Positions 1 through 5,674 of a DNA stretch of 42,320 nt are shown here, in pieces; the stretch's first letter is position 1; each line of letters begins with the position of its first letter. This DNA is from Betaproteobacteria bacterium (GTDB lineage: Bacteria > Pseudomonadota > Gammaproteobacteria > Burkholderiales > Rhodocyclaceae). Location: positions 1 through 42,320 of the forward strand of contig JACQAO010000023.1 of NCBI GenBank assembly GCA_016194935.1, in the 5' to 3' direction. The notes under the pieces were generated by a model. It was not told the origin of the DNA. It searched no databases and saw nothing but the letters and a program-made list of their open reading frames with translations. Both the position numbers and the translations under genes were made by a program.

Positions 1-298
1 CGAGTCCGGCACGCTGGCGGTGACGCGCCCGGACGTATCGACCCAGGTGCGCTTCCGCAAACAGGAAGAGATGGAAAACGGCGCAGCCAACTTGCGCGCC
101 GACGGCTTTCAAGGCGAAGTGAAAATCCTCACCTCCTGCCCGTCCTGCCTGCAAGGATTGTCGCGCTACGATGACGACAGCGGCACCACGGCGGACTACA
201 TCGTGGTGGAGATGGCCAGGGCGATACTCGGTCCCGACTGGATGGCGGACTACGTGCGGGCGGCGAATGCGGGGGGGATAGAGCGGGTGTTGCTGTGA
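1..298 (+). CDS. C-terminal end of a FAD/FMN and Fe-S oxidoreductase (DUF3683/DUF3400 type), 5' end outside window
   Basis: Reading frame is open from base 2 to the TGA at 296-298, giving the last 98 residues of a larger protein. The motif [13 protein letters not shown] followed by ADYIVVEMA and the terminal AGGIERVLL match, from memory, the C-terminus of the very large betaproteobacterial D-lactate-dehydrogenase-like flavoproteins (FAD-binding domain, FAD-oxidase C domain, ferredoxin-like Fe-S domain, DUF3400). The CPSC pair is probably part of the Fe-S or disulfide chemistry of that domain. The substrate cannot be read from this fragment. Its last 40 bases are duplicated at 3692-3731, so this gene end appears to have served as an integration site while remaining intact itself. 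Confidence 0.82.
   Translation, partial: ESGTLAVTRPDVSTQVRFRKQEEMENGAANLRADGFQGEVKILTSCPSCLQGLSRYDDDSGTTADYIVVEMARAILGPDWMADYVRAANAGGIERVLL
257..298 (+). repeat. Left copy of duplicated oxidoreductase 3' end (putative attL)
   Basis: The stretch encoding [12 protein letters not shown] and the stop recurs at 3692-3731 in the same orientation. The right copy has two bases fewer in the G-run and a few substitutions. Such duplications form when an element recombines into the 3' end of a gene and restores it. No integrase is left in the window. The att interpretation is inference; the repeat itself is seen directly. Confidence 0.7.
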
Positions 299-312
299 CA
301 GGGTGCTGCGCA

Positions 313-405
313 ATGCTACCTGTGGACCGCACCCACCGCGAGCTGACCGACGACGACCTCGCCAAGGTCGCCGGCACCTACCACGCCTGGCGCGGTGACA
401 ACGAG
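313..405 (+). pseudogene. hsdM: Remnant of a type I restriction-modification methylase (hsdM) C-terminal region
   Basis: In the frame starting at 295 the bases encode [19 protein letters not shown] and then HAWRGD. This is the highly conserved near-C-terminal segment of HsdM N6-adenine methyltransferases (known family pattern: HRELTDEDI...TYHAWRG). Nothing resembling the catalytic domain (NPPF motif, SAM site) precedes it, because the oxidoreductase ends 15 bases upstream, and the expected downstream HsdM tail is absent. It is therefore a stub of roughly 30 codons, left by deletion of a type I system and now dead. Confidence 0.7.
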
Positions 406-411
406 CGCAGC

Positions 412-588
412 GAAGTTGCGGCGCAGGCTAATATGCAACGAACCCCTCTACCGTTTATGCAGGCAAGCCGCAGCTAAGAATTTCGCATGCGCAAACCATA
501 AATTTGGCGGTGGTGGATGCGAACTCCCGACCCTAAGCGGAAATAGCAACTCGGAAAGCGGTCACTCAGCGGAAGCCCATATAGGAGG
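412..588. other. Gene-free stretch between hsdM stub and protease-like gene
   Basis: No convincing coding frame or RNA was seen. The end of this stretch, 569-580, holds a 12-base sequence (GCGGAAGCCCAT) that recurs in the same orientation at 1911-1922, on the other side of the two leftward genes. Confidence 0.5.
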
Positions 589-589
589 G

Positions 590-1456
590 TTAGACCGTAC
601 TTGGAGCACTCCCGGACTGACCTTGTACTCGTCGCGCCTCAGCGACAACCTCCTCGAGTGCGAAACCGAACGAGGAGAAAGGGCAGATGGCTAGGGTCTT
701 AGTGGAGCTATACCATGCACTCTGCACGCCGATTACTCCATAAAGCCACTTGTCCGATACCCGCTTGAGCGCGAAGACCGGCCCACCGCTGAAACCGTCT
801 GCGTCTTTGAAGAACGCATCCGAACCATCGAGTGGCTTGGCATAGAATTGGTTTTGCACTTTGTTTCCGGCGAGTTCAGGTTCTTCGGCTGGTACCAAGG
901 GAGCGATGACTACGCGGGCAGTTATGATGGTCACCCCATCGTAGTCAACGGTCTCTGACGGAATCCCCACTAGAGACCAATGATCGCATTCCGTAGTGTG
1001 ATCGCTCCATGCTTCTTTGCCGATAGCTGTAACTCCTCCCGCCTCAAGCTGCCGGCGGTAGAAATTGCCAACATGGACGGCGGCGTAATCCAATCCCAAG
1101 TCCTGGTCTTCAAGCACGAGCCATGTATCTGCATTGAAGTCGTAAGGAACCGCAATGCCCTTGAACCGATCACCAGCCGTCTGATCACCGAAGCGCCAGA
1201 CGTCGAAAGATGAGCCTGCCGCGAGTGCCTTGAAAATTTTCGGGATGATGTGACCCGCTGTGACGTAGAACCACTCGCCTTGGACGTCGATCATGAATCC
1301 AGAGAACACCAGCGTCTTGGGAGGTGCGTCCAAAGGCGGGTACTGAACACAAGAGAGCGTCACGAAGTGTTTGCCGACGGTTCTGGCGACGCGTTGAGTG
1401 AGGTCTGTCATCTTGGGGTGCGTGCCATCGACAAGGTAATTCGTGCGACATAACAT
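590..1456 (-). CDS. Trypsin-fold serine protease-like protein
   Basis: 288 residues from ATG 1456; Met16 (base 1411) is an alternative start, and neither has a clear ribosome binding site. The order of motifs fits a chymotrypsin-fold (S1/Tcp-like) peptidase: TAGH with His69, then LGLDYAAV with Asp123, then GFSGGPVF with Ser223. No signal peptide or membrane segment is visible, so it is probably cytosolic. The stop codon TAA lies inside GTCTAAC, an integron R''-type core, and the start overlaps the GTTATGT end of the attC at 1448-1504. It is therefore arranged as the second gene of a leftward cassette pair. Similar single-domain proteases occur in defence islands, but a substrate or a defence role is not shown here. 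I do not recognise a named gene. Confidence 0.72.
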   Translation of the reverse strand: MLCRTNYLVDGTHPKMTDLTQRVARTVGKHFVTLSCVQYPPLDAPPKTLVFSGFMIDVQGEWFYVTAGHIIPKIFKALAAGSSFDVWRFGDQTAGDRFKGIAVPYDFNADTWLVLEDQDLGLDYAAVHVGNFYRRQLEAGGVTAIGKEAWSDHTTECDHWSLVGIPSETVDYDGVTIITARVVIAPLVPAEEPELAGNKVQNQFYAKPLDGSDAFFKDADGFSGGPVFALKRVSDKWLYGVIGVQSAWYSSTKTLAICPFSSFGFALEEVVAEARRVQGQSGSAPSTV

Positions 1457-1504
1457 TCATGCTTAGCCGCCGCATAAGCGGGCGGCTGGTGCGCAGGGTT
1501 GGGC
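1448..1504 (-). repeat. attC-like recombination site (57 bp)
   Basis: Read leftward: R'' GCCCAAC (1504-1498) directly follows the stop of the upstream ORF. Then comes a spacer, a perfect stem AGCCGCC/GGCGGCT (1487-1481 with 1471-1465) around a 9-base loop, and GTTATGT (1454-1448) in the R' position. The circular-form partner of R'' is the GTTGGGC at 1860-1854, exactly complementary to it, at the other end of the cassette. Length, stem and core spacing match the classic 59-base element of integron cassettes. The weak point is that GTTATGT is not a strict GTTRRRY. Confidence 0.68.
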
Positions 1505-1859
1505 GTCATTGGTCGAGCAGAAGGAAATACCAAACTGCACTTAAAACAATGGCGACGTAAGCAGCACCGCAAGTTGTTGCAATCCACCGCCACGCTGCTG
1601 GTGCCGCTTCATTTCCATTGCCTGATATGGCCTGTAATTCAAGCTCTCGAAGTTGCTCTACAGATAATGTTTTCTGGTGCATTTTCATCAGCCCGTTGGA
1701 AATTTTCATGAAGATGAAATGCCCGATACCAACTATGAAAACCAATGCGAGGGCAGAATAAAAATTGCGAAAAAAAGCAAGATAGAGGGCAACAGCGATT
1801 CCGACTGTCTGAACCAAGAGATTTATAGCTGCCAACATTAACTCCTCAGTTACGCCCAA
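1454..1859 (-). mobile_element. Integron-type gene cassette carrying a 110-aa membrane protein
   Basis: The cassette in linear form runs leftward from the cut inside G/TTGGGC (1860/1859) to the G at 1454. It holds one ORF whose ribosome binding site begins about 10 bases after the core, and it ends in the 57-bp attC. One short ORF filling the cassette with the attC core touching its stop is the usual cassette layout. No integron integrase or attI is present, so this would be a cassette lacking its platform. Confidence 0.6.
1506..1838 (-). CDS. Small membrane protein of unknown function (cassette gene)
   Basis: 110 residues. I chose ATG 1838 (MLAAINLL) over an upstream in-frame start because GAGGAG lies 4 bases before it. 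Two adjacent hydrophobic stretches fill residues about 2-43 (first AINLLVQTVGIAVALYLAFF, then SALALVFIVGIGHFIF). A charged middle part follows (KMHQKTLSVEQLRELELQ), and then a C-terminal membrane segment TTCGAAYVAIVLSAVWYFLL. Three membrane spans are likely. No family is recognised. Many integron cassettes encode such short unassigned membrane proteins. Confidence 0.6.
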   Translation of the reverse strand: MLAAINLLVQTVGIAVALYLAFFRNFYSALALVFIVGIGHFIFMKISNGLMKMHQKTLSVEQLRELELQAISGNGNEAAPAAWRWIATTCGAAYVAIVLSAVWYFLLLDQ

Positions 1860-1860
1860 C

Positions 1861-2127
1861 AGTTATTCAGACGCAAAAACGTCCAGATTATTGCTAATAA
1901 TGCGGACACGGCGGAAGCCCATGTATGCTTATGAATGATTTAGAGGTTATCCGATATGGGTCTCTCTATCAATCAACAATCATACGGGAAGGACGTCAGT
2001 GTCCGCTTTGGGAGAAATTTATGGGGATCCAGTTTTGGCCGCAAAGAGCCAAACAACTCAGTACTGCATTTTGCTCGGAACTCCGGTTGTCTGGGTTTCA
2101 TAGAGGATGCCGAACGAAACAATCTCG
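1861..2127. other. Gene-free spacer before the mazEF-type pair
   Basis: Lower GC than the core genes. It contains the second copy of the 12-base repeat GCGGAAGCCCAT (1911-1922). Two overlapping short frames around 1925-2153 lack ribosome binding sites and recognisable content, and I do not call them as genes. Confidence 0.5.
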
Positions 2128-2167
2128 TTGACGCGATTCGCCGTAATGTCTAAACTCGTGTTTAAAC
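2128..2167 (+). promoter_or_regulatory. Promoter and likely operator of the mazEF-type operon
   Basis: TTGACG (2128-2133), a 17-base spacer and TAAACT (2151-2156) form a good sigma-70 promoter. The -10 lies inside a short inverted repeat TAAAC-N4-GTTTA (2151-2164), and GTTTAAAC (2160-2167) is itself palindromic. Autorepression by the antitoxin binding here would be typical of type II modules; that is inference. Confidence 0.5.
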
Positions 2168-2186
2168 ATTACTCCTGGAGCAAATC

Positions 2187-2438
2187 ATGACGGTGGCCGT
2201 TCTCGATATCAAACAATGGGGCAACAATCTGGGGGTGCGTTTGCCCGCAGCCGTCGCCCGCGAAGCGCATCTCAGCGTCGATCAGCGAGTTCGCGTGTCG
2301 GTGGAAGGCCGGCAAGTGGTCATCACGCCCGTTGACGATACACCGCTCACCCTGGAGCAGCGGCTTGCGCTTTTCGATCCTGCGCGGCATGGCGGCGAAG
2401 CCATGGTCAGCTCTCGTATTGGCGCCGAGCGGTGGTAG
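2187..2438 (+). CDS. MazE/AbrB-type antitoxin
   Basis: 83 residues. The N-terminal half, IKQWGNNLGVRLPAAVAREA, is the swapped-hairpin AbrB/SpoVT DNA-binding pattern of MazE/ChpI/PemI antitoxins. The acidic C-terminal part (LTLEQRLALFDPARHGGE) is the toxin-binding tail typical of the family. GGAG lies 8 bases before the ATG. The stop overlaps the start of the toxin gene by 7 bases, the usual translational coupling. It would neutralise the toxin and repress the operon through the palindrome overlapping the promoter -10. Confidence 0.88.
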   Translation: MTVAVLDIKQWGNNLGVRLPAAVAREAHLSVDQRVRVSVEGRQVVITPVDDTPLTLEQRLALFDPARHGGEAMVSSRIGAERW

Positions 2439-2842
2439 CGAAAAAGCCAGCCCCAGCGGCAAAGCACGCTCCTTGGATACCGGATCGTCAGGGCATTATC
2501 TGGATCGACTGCAACCCACAAGTCGGTCGGGAAATGCGCGATGTCCATCCGTTCCTGGTGCTCTCGCTACGCATCTTCAACCACAAAACTTCATTGGTCA
2601 TCGGACTGCCCATGACCACGACAGCCTACAACGCCGACAATCCATTTGCCGTGGCCGTCGGTCCGGCTAAGGGACACAAGGCGGGACAAGTCAGTGCTGC
2701 GCTCAGTTATGTGCTTTGCCACCAGCCAAAATCCTTCGATTGGCGTTTGCGTGGCGCCAAACCGCACCCGCTCGGAAAGTTGCCGGATGTTCAGTTTAGG
2801 TCGGTATGCGAATGCCTGAACCAGATCGTGCGGCTGGCTTAG
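2432..2842 (+). CDS. PemK/MazF-family toxin (mRNA endoribonuclease)
   Basis: 136 residues from GTG 2432, overlapping the antitoxin. The segment DRQGIIWIDCNPQVGREM is the conserved start of the MazF/PemK SH3-like fold. It is followed by HPFLVLSLRIFN and the strand LVIGLPMTTT, as in the family. The C-terminal part (GQVSAALSYVLCHQP, then LPDVQFRSVCECLNQIV) matches the usual dimer-forming helix. About 17 extra, lysine-rich N-terminal residues precede the domain, so translation may start at a later codon. MazF relatives cleave single-stranded mRNA at short motifs; the specificity here is unknown. Confidence 0.85.
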   Translation: MVAKKPAPAAKHAPWIPDRQGIIWIDCNPQVGREMRDVHPFLVLSLRIFNHKTSLVIGLPMTTTAYNADNPFAVAVGPAKGHKAGQVSAALSYVLCHQPKSFDWRLRGAKPHPLGKLPDVQFRSVCECLNQIVRLA

Positions 2843-2880
2843 CATCGCCCACAGCGGCTACGTATGCGGGGTGGCCTCGG

Positions 2881-3258
2881 TCAGGCCACCGCCACCCGGT
2901 CTTCCAGATGGCAAACGTCGATATCCACCGTCAGCCGGTGGATCGCGACTTCCGGCACCTTGGCTTTGCCGACGCCGGGTTTCAGGCGCACGAAGCCGCC
3001 GGCGACCAACTTGCCCAGGGTACGGCTGACGTTCGGCTCGGCGCGGCCTACCATGCGGGCGAGATCGGCAACCGACACCGGTTTGTTGTTCTCGATGGCG
3101 GCAAGCAGTTGCCGATTTTCCGGTGTCAGCAAGCGCATCACCGCCCCCACGGAATCAAATGACATCCGACCGGCATCGCTGGGCACCTGACGCCGGCCCT
3201 TGGCGACGGCCAGCATTTCCGCCTTGAGTTCCTTCATCGATTGAATTTTGATGCCCAT
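2881..3258 (-). CDS. TumA-like HTH antitoxin / MarR-like regulator
   Basis: 125 residues. The central part (VMRLLTPENRQLLAAIEN, then VSVADLARMVGRAEPNVSRT) is a winged helix-turn-helix of the MarR/ArsR type, followed by the wing region GGFVRLKPGVGKAK. It starts 2 bases after the toxin-like gene upstream, using AGGAGG located inside the toxin's last codons, so the pair is co-translated. This toxin-first order with an HTH partner is what is seen for DUF6516 (TumE) modules. It probably neutralises that toxin and represses the operon at the palindrome 3658-3684. Confidence 0.75.
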   Translation of the reverse strand: MGIKIQSMKELKAEMLAVAKGRRQVPSDAGRMSFDSVGAVMRLLTPENRQLLAAIENNKPVSVADLARMVGRAEPNVSRTLGKLVAGGFVRLKPGVGKAKVPEVAIHRLTVDIDVCHLEDRVAVA

Positions 3259-3260
3259 GT

Positions 3261-3653
3261 CTATTCCTCCTGATCGCTCACAATTTCGAAGGCTACCCCT
3301 TGCTCGCTCAAAATGCGCCCGGCCTCCTGGAAAAAATCCTCCAGCAGCTTCTCAACGGAGACGAAGTCGTAGGGCCGCCCCTGGTCGTCCGCTGTCCGGT
3401 GCCAGTGATCGGCCTCAAGCTTAGTCTTCACATACCGCCCGCCCCGGTTCGGCACTGGATGGGCATTGTCAAAACCCAGCAGCCGCGTACCGCTGGGTGC
3501 ATGCAGGGTCAGCGAATACGCGATGCCGTATGGTGTCCTGGCAGACTTTTCGATCAGCCTCACTTCGAATCTCAGCGTGTGTCCGCTGGCAAAATAATGC
3601 ACCCGGCCATCGTAGGCCAACAGCAGCTCAAGGGCGTATTCCGGCAACTCCAT
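3261..3653 (-). CDS. TumE-like toxin (DUF6516)
   Basis: 130 residues. Features matching the family as I recall it are RLIEKSARTPYGIAYSLTLH, the segment LLGFDNAHPVP, the KLEADHWHR motif and the C-terminal helix SVEKLLEDFFQEAGRIL. The conserved His and Asp residues (DNAHP, DHWH) could be catalytic, but I know of no established mechanism. There is no ribosome binding site before ATG 3653. The promoter-proximal palindrome begins 5 bases upstream, so the mRNA may be nearly leaderless, or the start may be weakly translated, which would keep toxin levels low. Confidence 0.7.
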   Translation of the reverse strand: MELPEYALELLLAYDGRVHYFASGHTLRFEVRLIEKSARTPYGIAYSLTLHAPSGTRLLGFDNAHPVPNRGGRYVKTKLEADHWHRTADDQGRPYDFVSVEKLLEDFFQEAGRILSEQGVAFEIVSDQEE

Positions 3654-3657
3654 ACGT

Positions 3658-3684
3658 GTATCCTATCAGCAGTCGATAGGATAC
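3658..3684. promoter_or_regulatory. Operator palindrome of the TumE/TumA operon
   Basis: Perfect 10-bp arms GTATCCTATC (3658-3667) and GATAGGATAC (3675-3684) are separated by AGCAGTC. The site lies 5 bases before the toxin start codon. A palindrome of this length is suited to a dimeric winged-HTH protein such as the antitoxin encoded downstream. Confidence 0.7.
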
Positions 3685-3691
3685 GCAATTA

Positions 3692-3731
3692 CGGGCAGCG
3701 AATGCGGGGGATCGAGCGGGTGTTGTTCTGA
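3692..3731 (+). repeat. Right copy of duplicated oxidoreductase 3' end (putative attR)
   Basis: CGGGCAGCGAATGCGGGGG followed by ATCGAGCGGGTGTTGTTCTG repeats the end of the gene at 1-298. It is 2 bases shorter in the G-run and ends LF-stop rather than LL-stop. It is not attached to a coding frame of its own. Confidence 0.7.
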
Positions 3732-3790
3732 CTACCATTTGCCATTCGACTAAGCCGGCAAACAACGCCGAACGCCGGGTGAGTCGCAAC

Positions 3791-5674
3791 CTAAACAGCC
3801 CTCTTTTCTTCCTGCGCCGCCCTGCCTATCCATTTCGCCAGCATCGCCGCCAGATCCTTCATGCTGATGGGCTTGGTGAGGAAGTCGTCCATCCCGCAGG
3901 CGATACAGCGCTGGCGATCATCTTCAAATGCGCCGGCTGTCAAAGCAACTATTGGCTGATGTGGTTGCTGCGTTTCACTCTCCCACTGGCGGATAAGTTG
4001 CGTGGCCTGCAGGCCGCCCATCACCGGCATTTGCACGTCCATCAGCACCAGGTCGGGCCGCATGCCCTGGACGATGGCATCGACCGCCTCCTGACCATTT
4101 TCGACAATCCTGACTTCGATATTCAGCTTCCTGAGCATGGCATCGATCACTTTACGGTTGGTCAGGTTGTCCTCGGCCACCAGGACACGTCCTGCCAATC
4201 CTGGCAATCCAGATGCCGAGCCGATCCTTGGCTTGAGCTCGGCGAGACGCTCGGGCTGGCGGCTTTCTTCGCCTGCCTGCAGGACATCGACGCGAATGCG
4301 GAACCAGAAACGCGAACCTACTCCTGCGGTGCTCTCAACGCCAACGTCTCCGCCCATCAATTGGGCCAGCTTGCGGACGATGGACAGCCCCAGCCCCGTC
4401 CCTCCGTACTCGCGGGTGGCGGAGCTGTCGGTCTGGGAGAAGGGCTTGAACAGCAGATCATGCTTGTCTTGCGGGATGCCGATGCCGCTGTCGGTGACGG
4501 CAAACTCCAGGAGTGCGGTAGCTTCGCTGCTGTCGACTTCGGTGGCGTCTATGCGTACCTGTCCCCGGGAAGTAAATTTGATGGCGTTGCTGACCAGGTT
4601 GGACAGCATCTGGCGCAGGCGGACCGGGTCTGTCTTGTAACGCCGGTTTGCCGGGCCATGCCAGACCGATTCGATTGCCAGGCCCTTGGCATGGGCGAGT
4701 TCGCCAAAAACGGCGACGGTCTCCGCAACGACCTGTTGAGGATCAAGCACGGCAGGCGTCAGCTCAATCTTGCCGGCTTCAACCTTGGAGAGATCGAGAA
4801 TGTCGTTCAGCAAGGTTAACAAGGTCTGGCCGGAGCTCAGGATGGTTCTGGCATATTCGTGCTGCTCCTCCGTGCTGAGATTTGGCATCAGGAGCAACTG
4901 AGACATGCCGAGAATGCCGTTCATCGGGGTGCGCAGCTCGTGCGACATGGTCGCCAGAAACTGGCTCTTGGCCTGGTTCGCAGCCTCGGCGACATTCTTG
5001 GCCTGGAGCAGCGCTTCGCTCGACGCATCCAGTTGGGCGGACTTTTCTTCCAGCTTGACGATCAATTCACGCGAAAGCCGGAATGCCGCGGAAGCTCTTC
5101 TTTGGTACTGCTCGGCGGTATTCGCAACCAGCGAGGTATACAGGCAGGCAACATAAAGAAAAACGGCTTTGACCAGCTCCACGGACCAGTGGATGTCGTG
5201 CCGCTCAATCTGCTGAAGATACAGCAGCAACAGCAGATAACTGGCGGTGACGATGTGGCTGAAAAGCAAAGCTCTGCGGAAGTTGGTGTGGGTCTGGTCG
5301 ACCACTCGCAGCAACAGCACCAGGTAGATCCAGCTATTTTCGCCGCCGGTGGCATAGATGGTAAGCGTCCACACCGGCACATCGAGAATCAGGAATACCA
5401 GGCCCAGATCGATGCGCCCGGTCTTGCCGTACAGGAAATAGAGGATGGGCCACGAAACAAACGCGTAGGCAATCAGTACCGGGACGACCCAGTCTACCGT
5501 ATGGCTCCCCGGAATAAACCAGTGGTAAAGAAGCACAGCCAGCGCCAGCAGAAATGATCCAGCCACGCGCAGCGCAGGAATATGCACTGTGTGGTATTTG
5601 TGATTTCGCGCCATGCGCTGATGCGCGGCAACCTCCGGGTCCAGGTCAAAGCCGGTGACCTCAGGCTGTTCCAT
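3791..5674 (-). CDS. Membrane hybrid sensor histidine kinase with C-terminal receiver
   Basis: 627 residues. The N-terminal part (about 34-182) holds about six hydrophobic segments without a large periplasmic loop, then a helical linker (190-235). The kinase core follows: H-box [13 protein letters not shown] with phospho-accepting His245, N-box [10 protein letters not shown] (Asn363), DSGIGIP and the lid [10 protein letters not shown] receiver domain from about 494 has the acidic pair ED (501-502), phospho-acceptor Asp546 in LMDVQMP, Thr579 and Lys601. There is no HPt domain, so an external phosphotransferase or response regulator is needed. Its ATG overlaps the putA stop by one base (TGATG), implying translational coupling. 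The signal sensed is unknown; the membrane sensor does not match a family I can name. Confidence 0.9.
   Translation of the reverse strand: MEQPEVTGFDLDPEVAAHQRMARNHKYHTVHIPALRVAGSFLLALAVLLYHWFIPGSHTVDWVVPVLIAYAFVSWPILYFLYGKTGRIDLGLVFLILDVPVWTLTIYATGGENSWIYLVLLLRVVDQTHTNFRRALLFSHIVTASYLLLLLYLQQIERHDIHWSVELVKAVFLYVACLYTSLVANTAEQYQRRASAAFRLSRELIVKLEEKSAQLDASSEALLQAKNVAEAANQAKSQFLATMSHELRTPMNGILGMSQLLLMPNLSTEEQHEYARTILSSGQTLLTLLNDILDLSKVEAGKIELTPAVLDPQQVVAETVAVFGELAHAKGLAIESVWHGPANRRYKTDPVRLRQMLSNLVSNAIKFTSRGQVRIDATEVDSSEATALLEFAVTDSGIGIPQDKHDLLFKPFSQTDSSATREYGGTGLGLSIVRKLAQLMGGDVGVESTAGVGSRFWFRIRVDVLQAGEESRQPERLAELKPRIGSASGLPGLAGRVLVAEDNLTNRKVIDAMLRKLNIEVRIVENGQEAVDAIVQGMRPDLVLMDVQMPVMGGLQATQLIRQWESETQQPHQPIVALTAGAFEDDRQRCIACGMDDFLTKPISMKDLAAMLAKWIGRAAQEEKRAV

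Noticed and set aside
550..2014. Imperfect 19-base inverted repeat (550-568 and 1996-2014) around the cassette pair
   Set aside because: Only about 15 of 19 positions agree; several such matches are expected by chance in a region this size.
1925..2153. Two overlapping small + frames between the cassette and the mazEF-type pair
   Set aside because: No ribosome binding site, no recognisable content, and the stretch overlaps the promoter of the toxin-antitoxin operon.
3740..3790. Weak hairpin after the histidine kinase gene (CCGGC/GCCGG) as a terminator
   Set aside because: Short stem with a long loop and no following T-run on the transcribed strand.
3779..4819. Long open frame on the + strand opposite the histidine kinase (346 codons)
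   Set aside because: The minus strand encodes an unmistakable kinase and receiver here; the antisense frame has no recognisable domain and is a by-product of high GC content.
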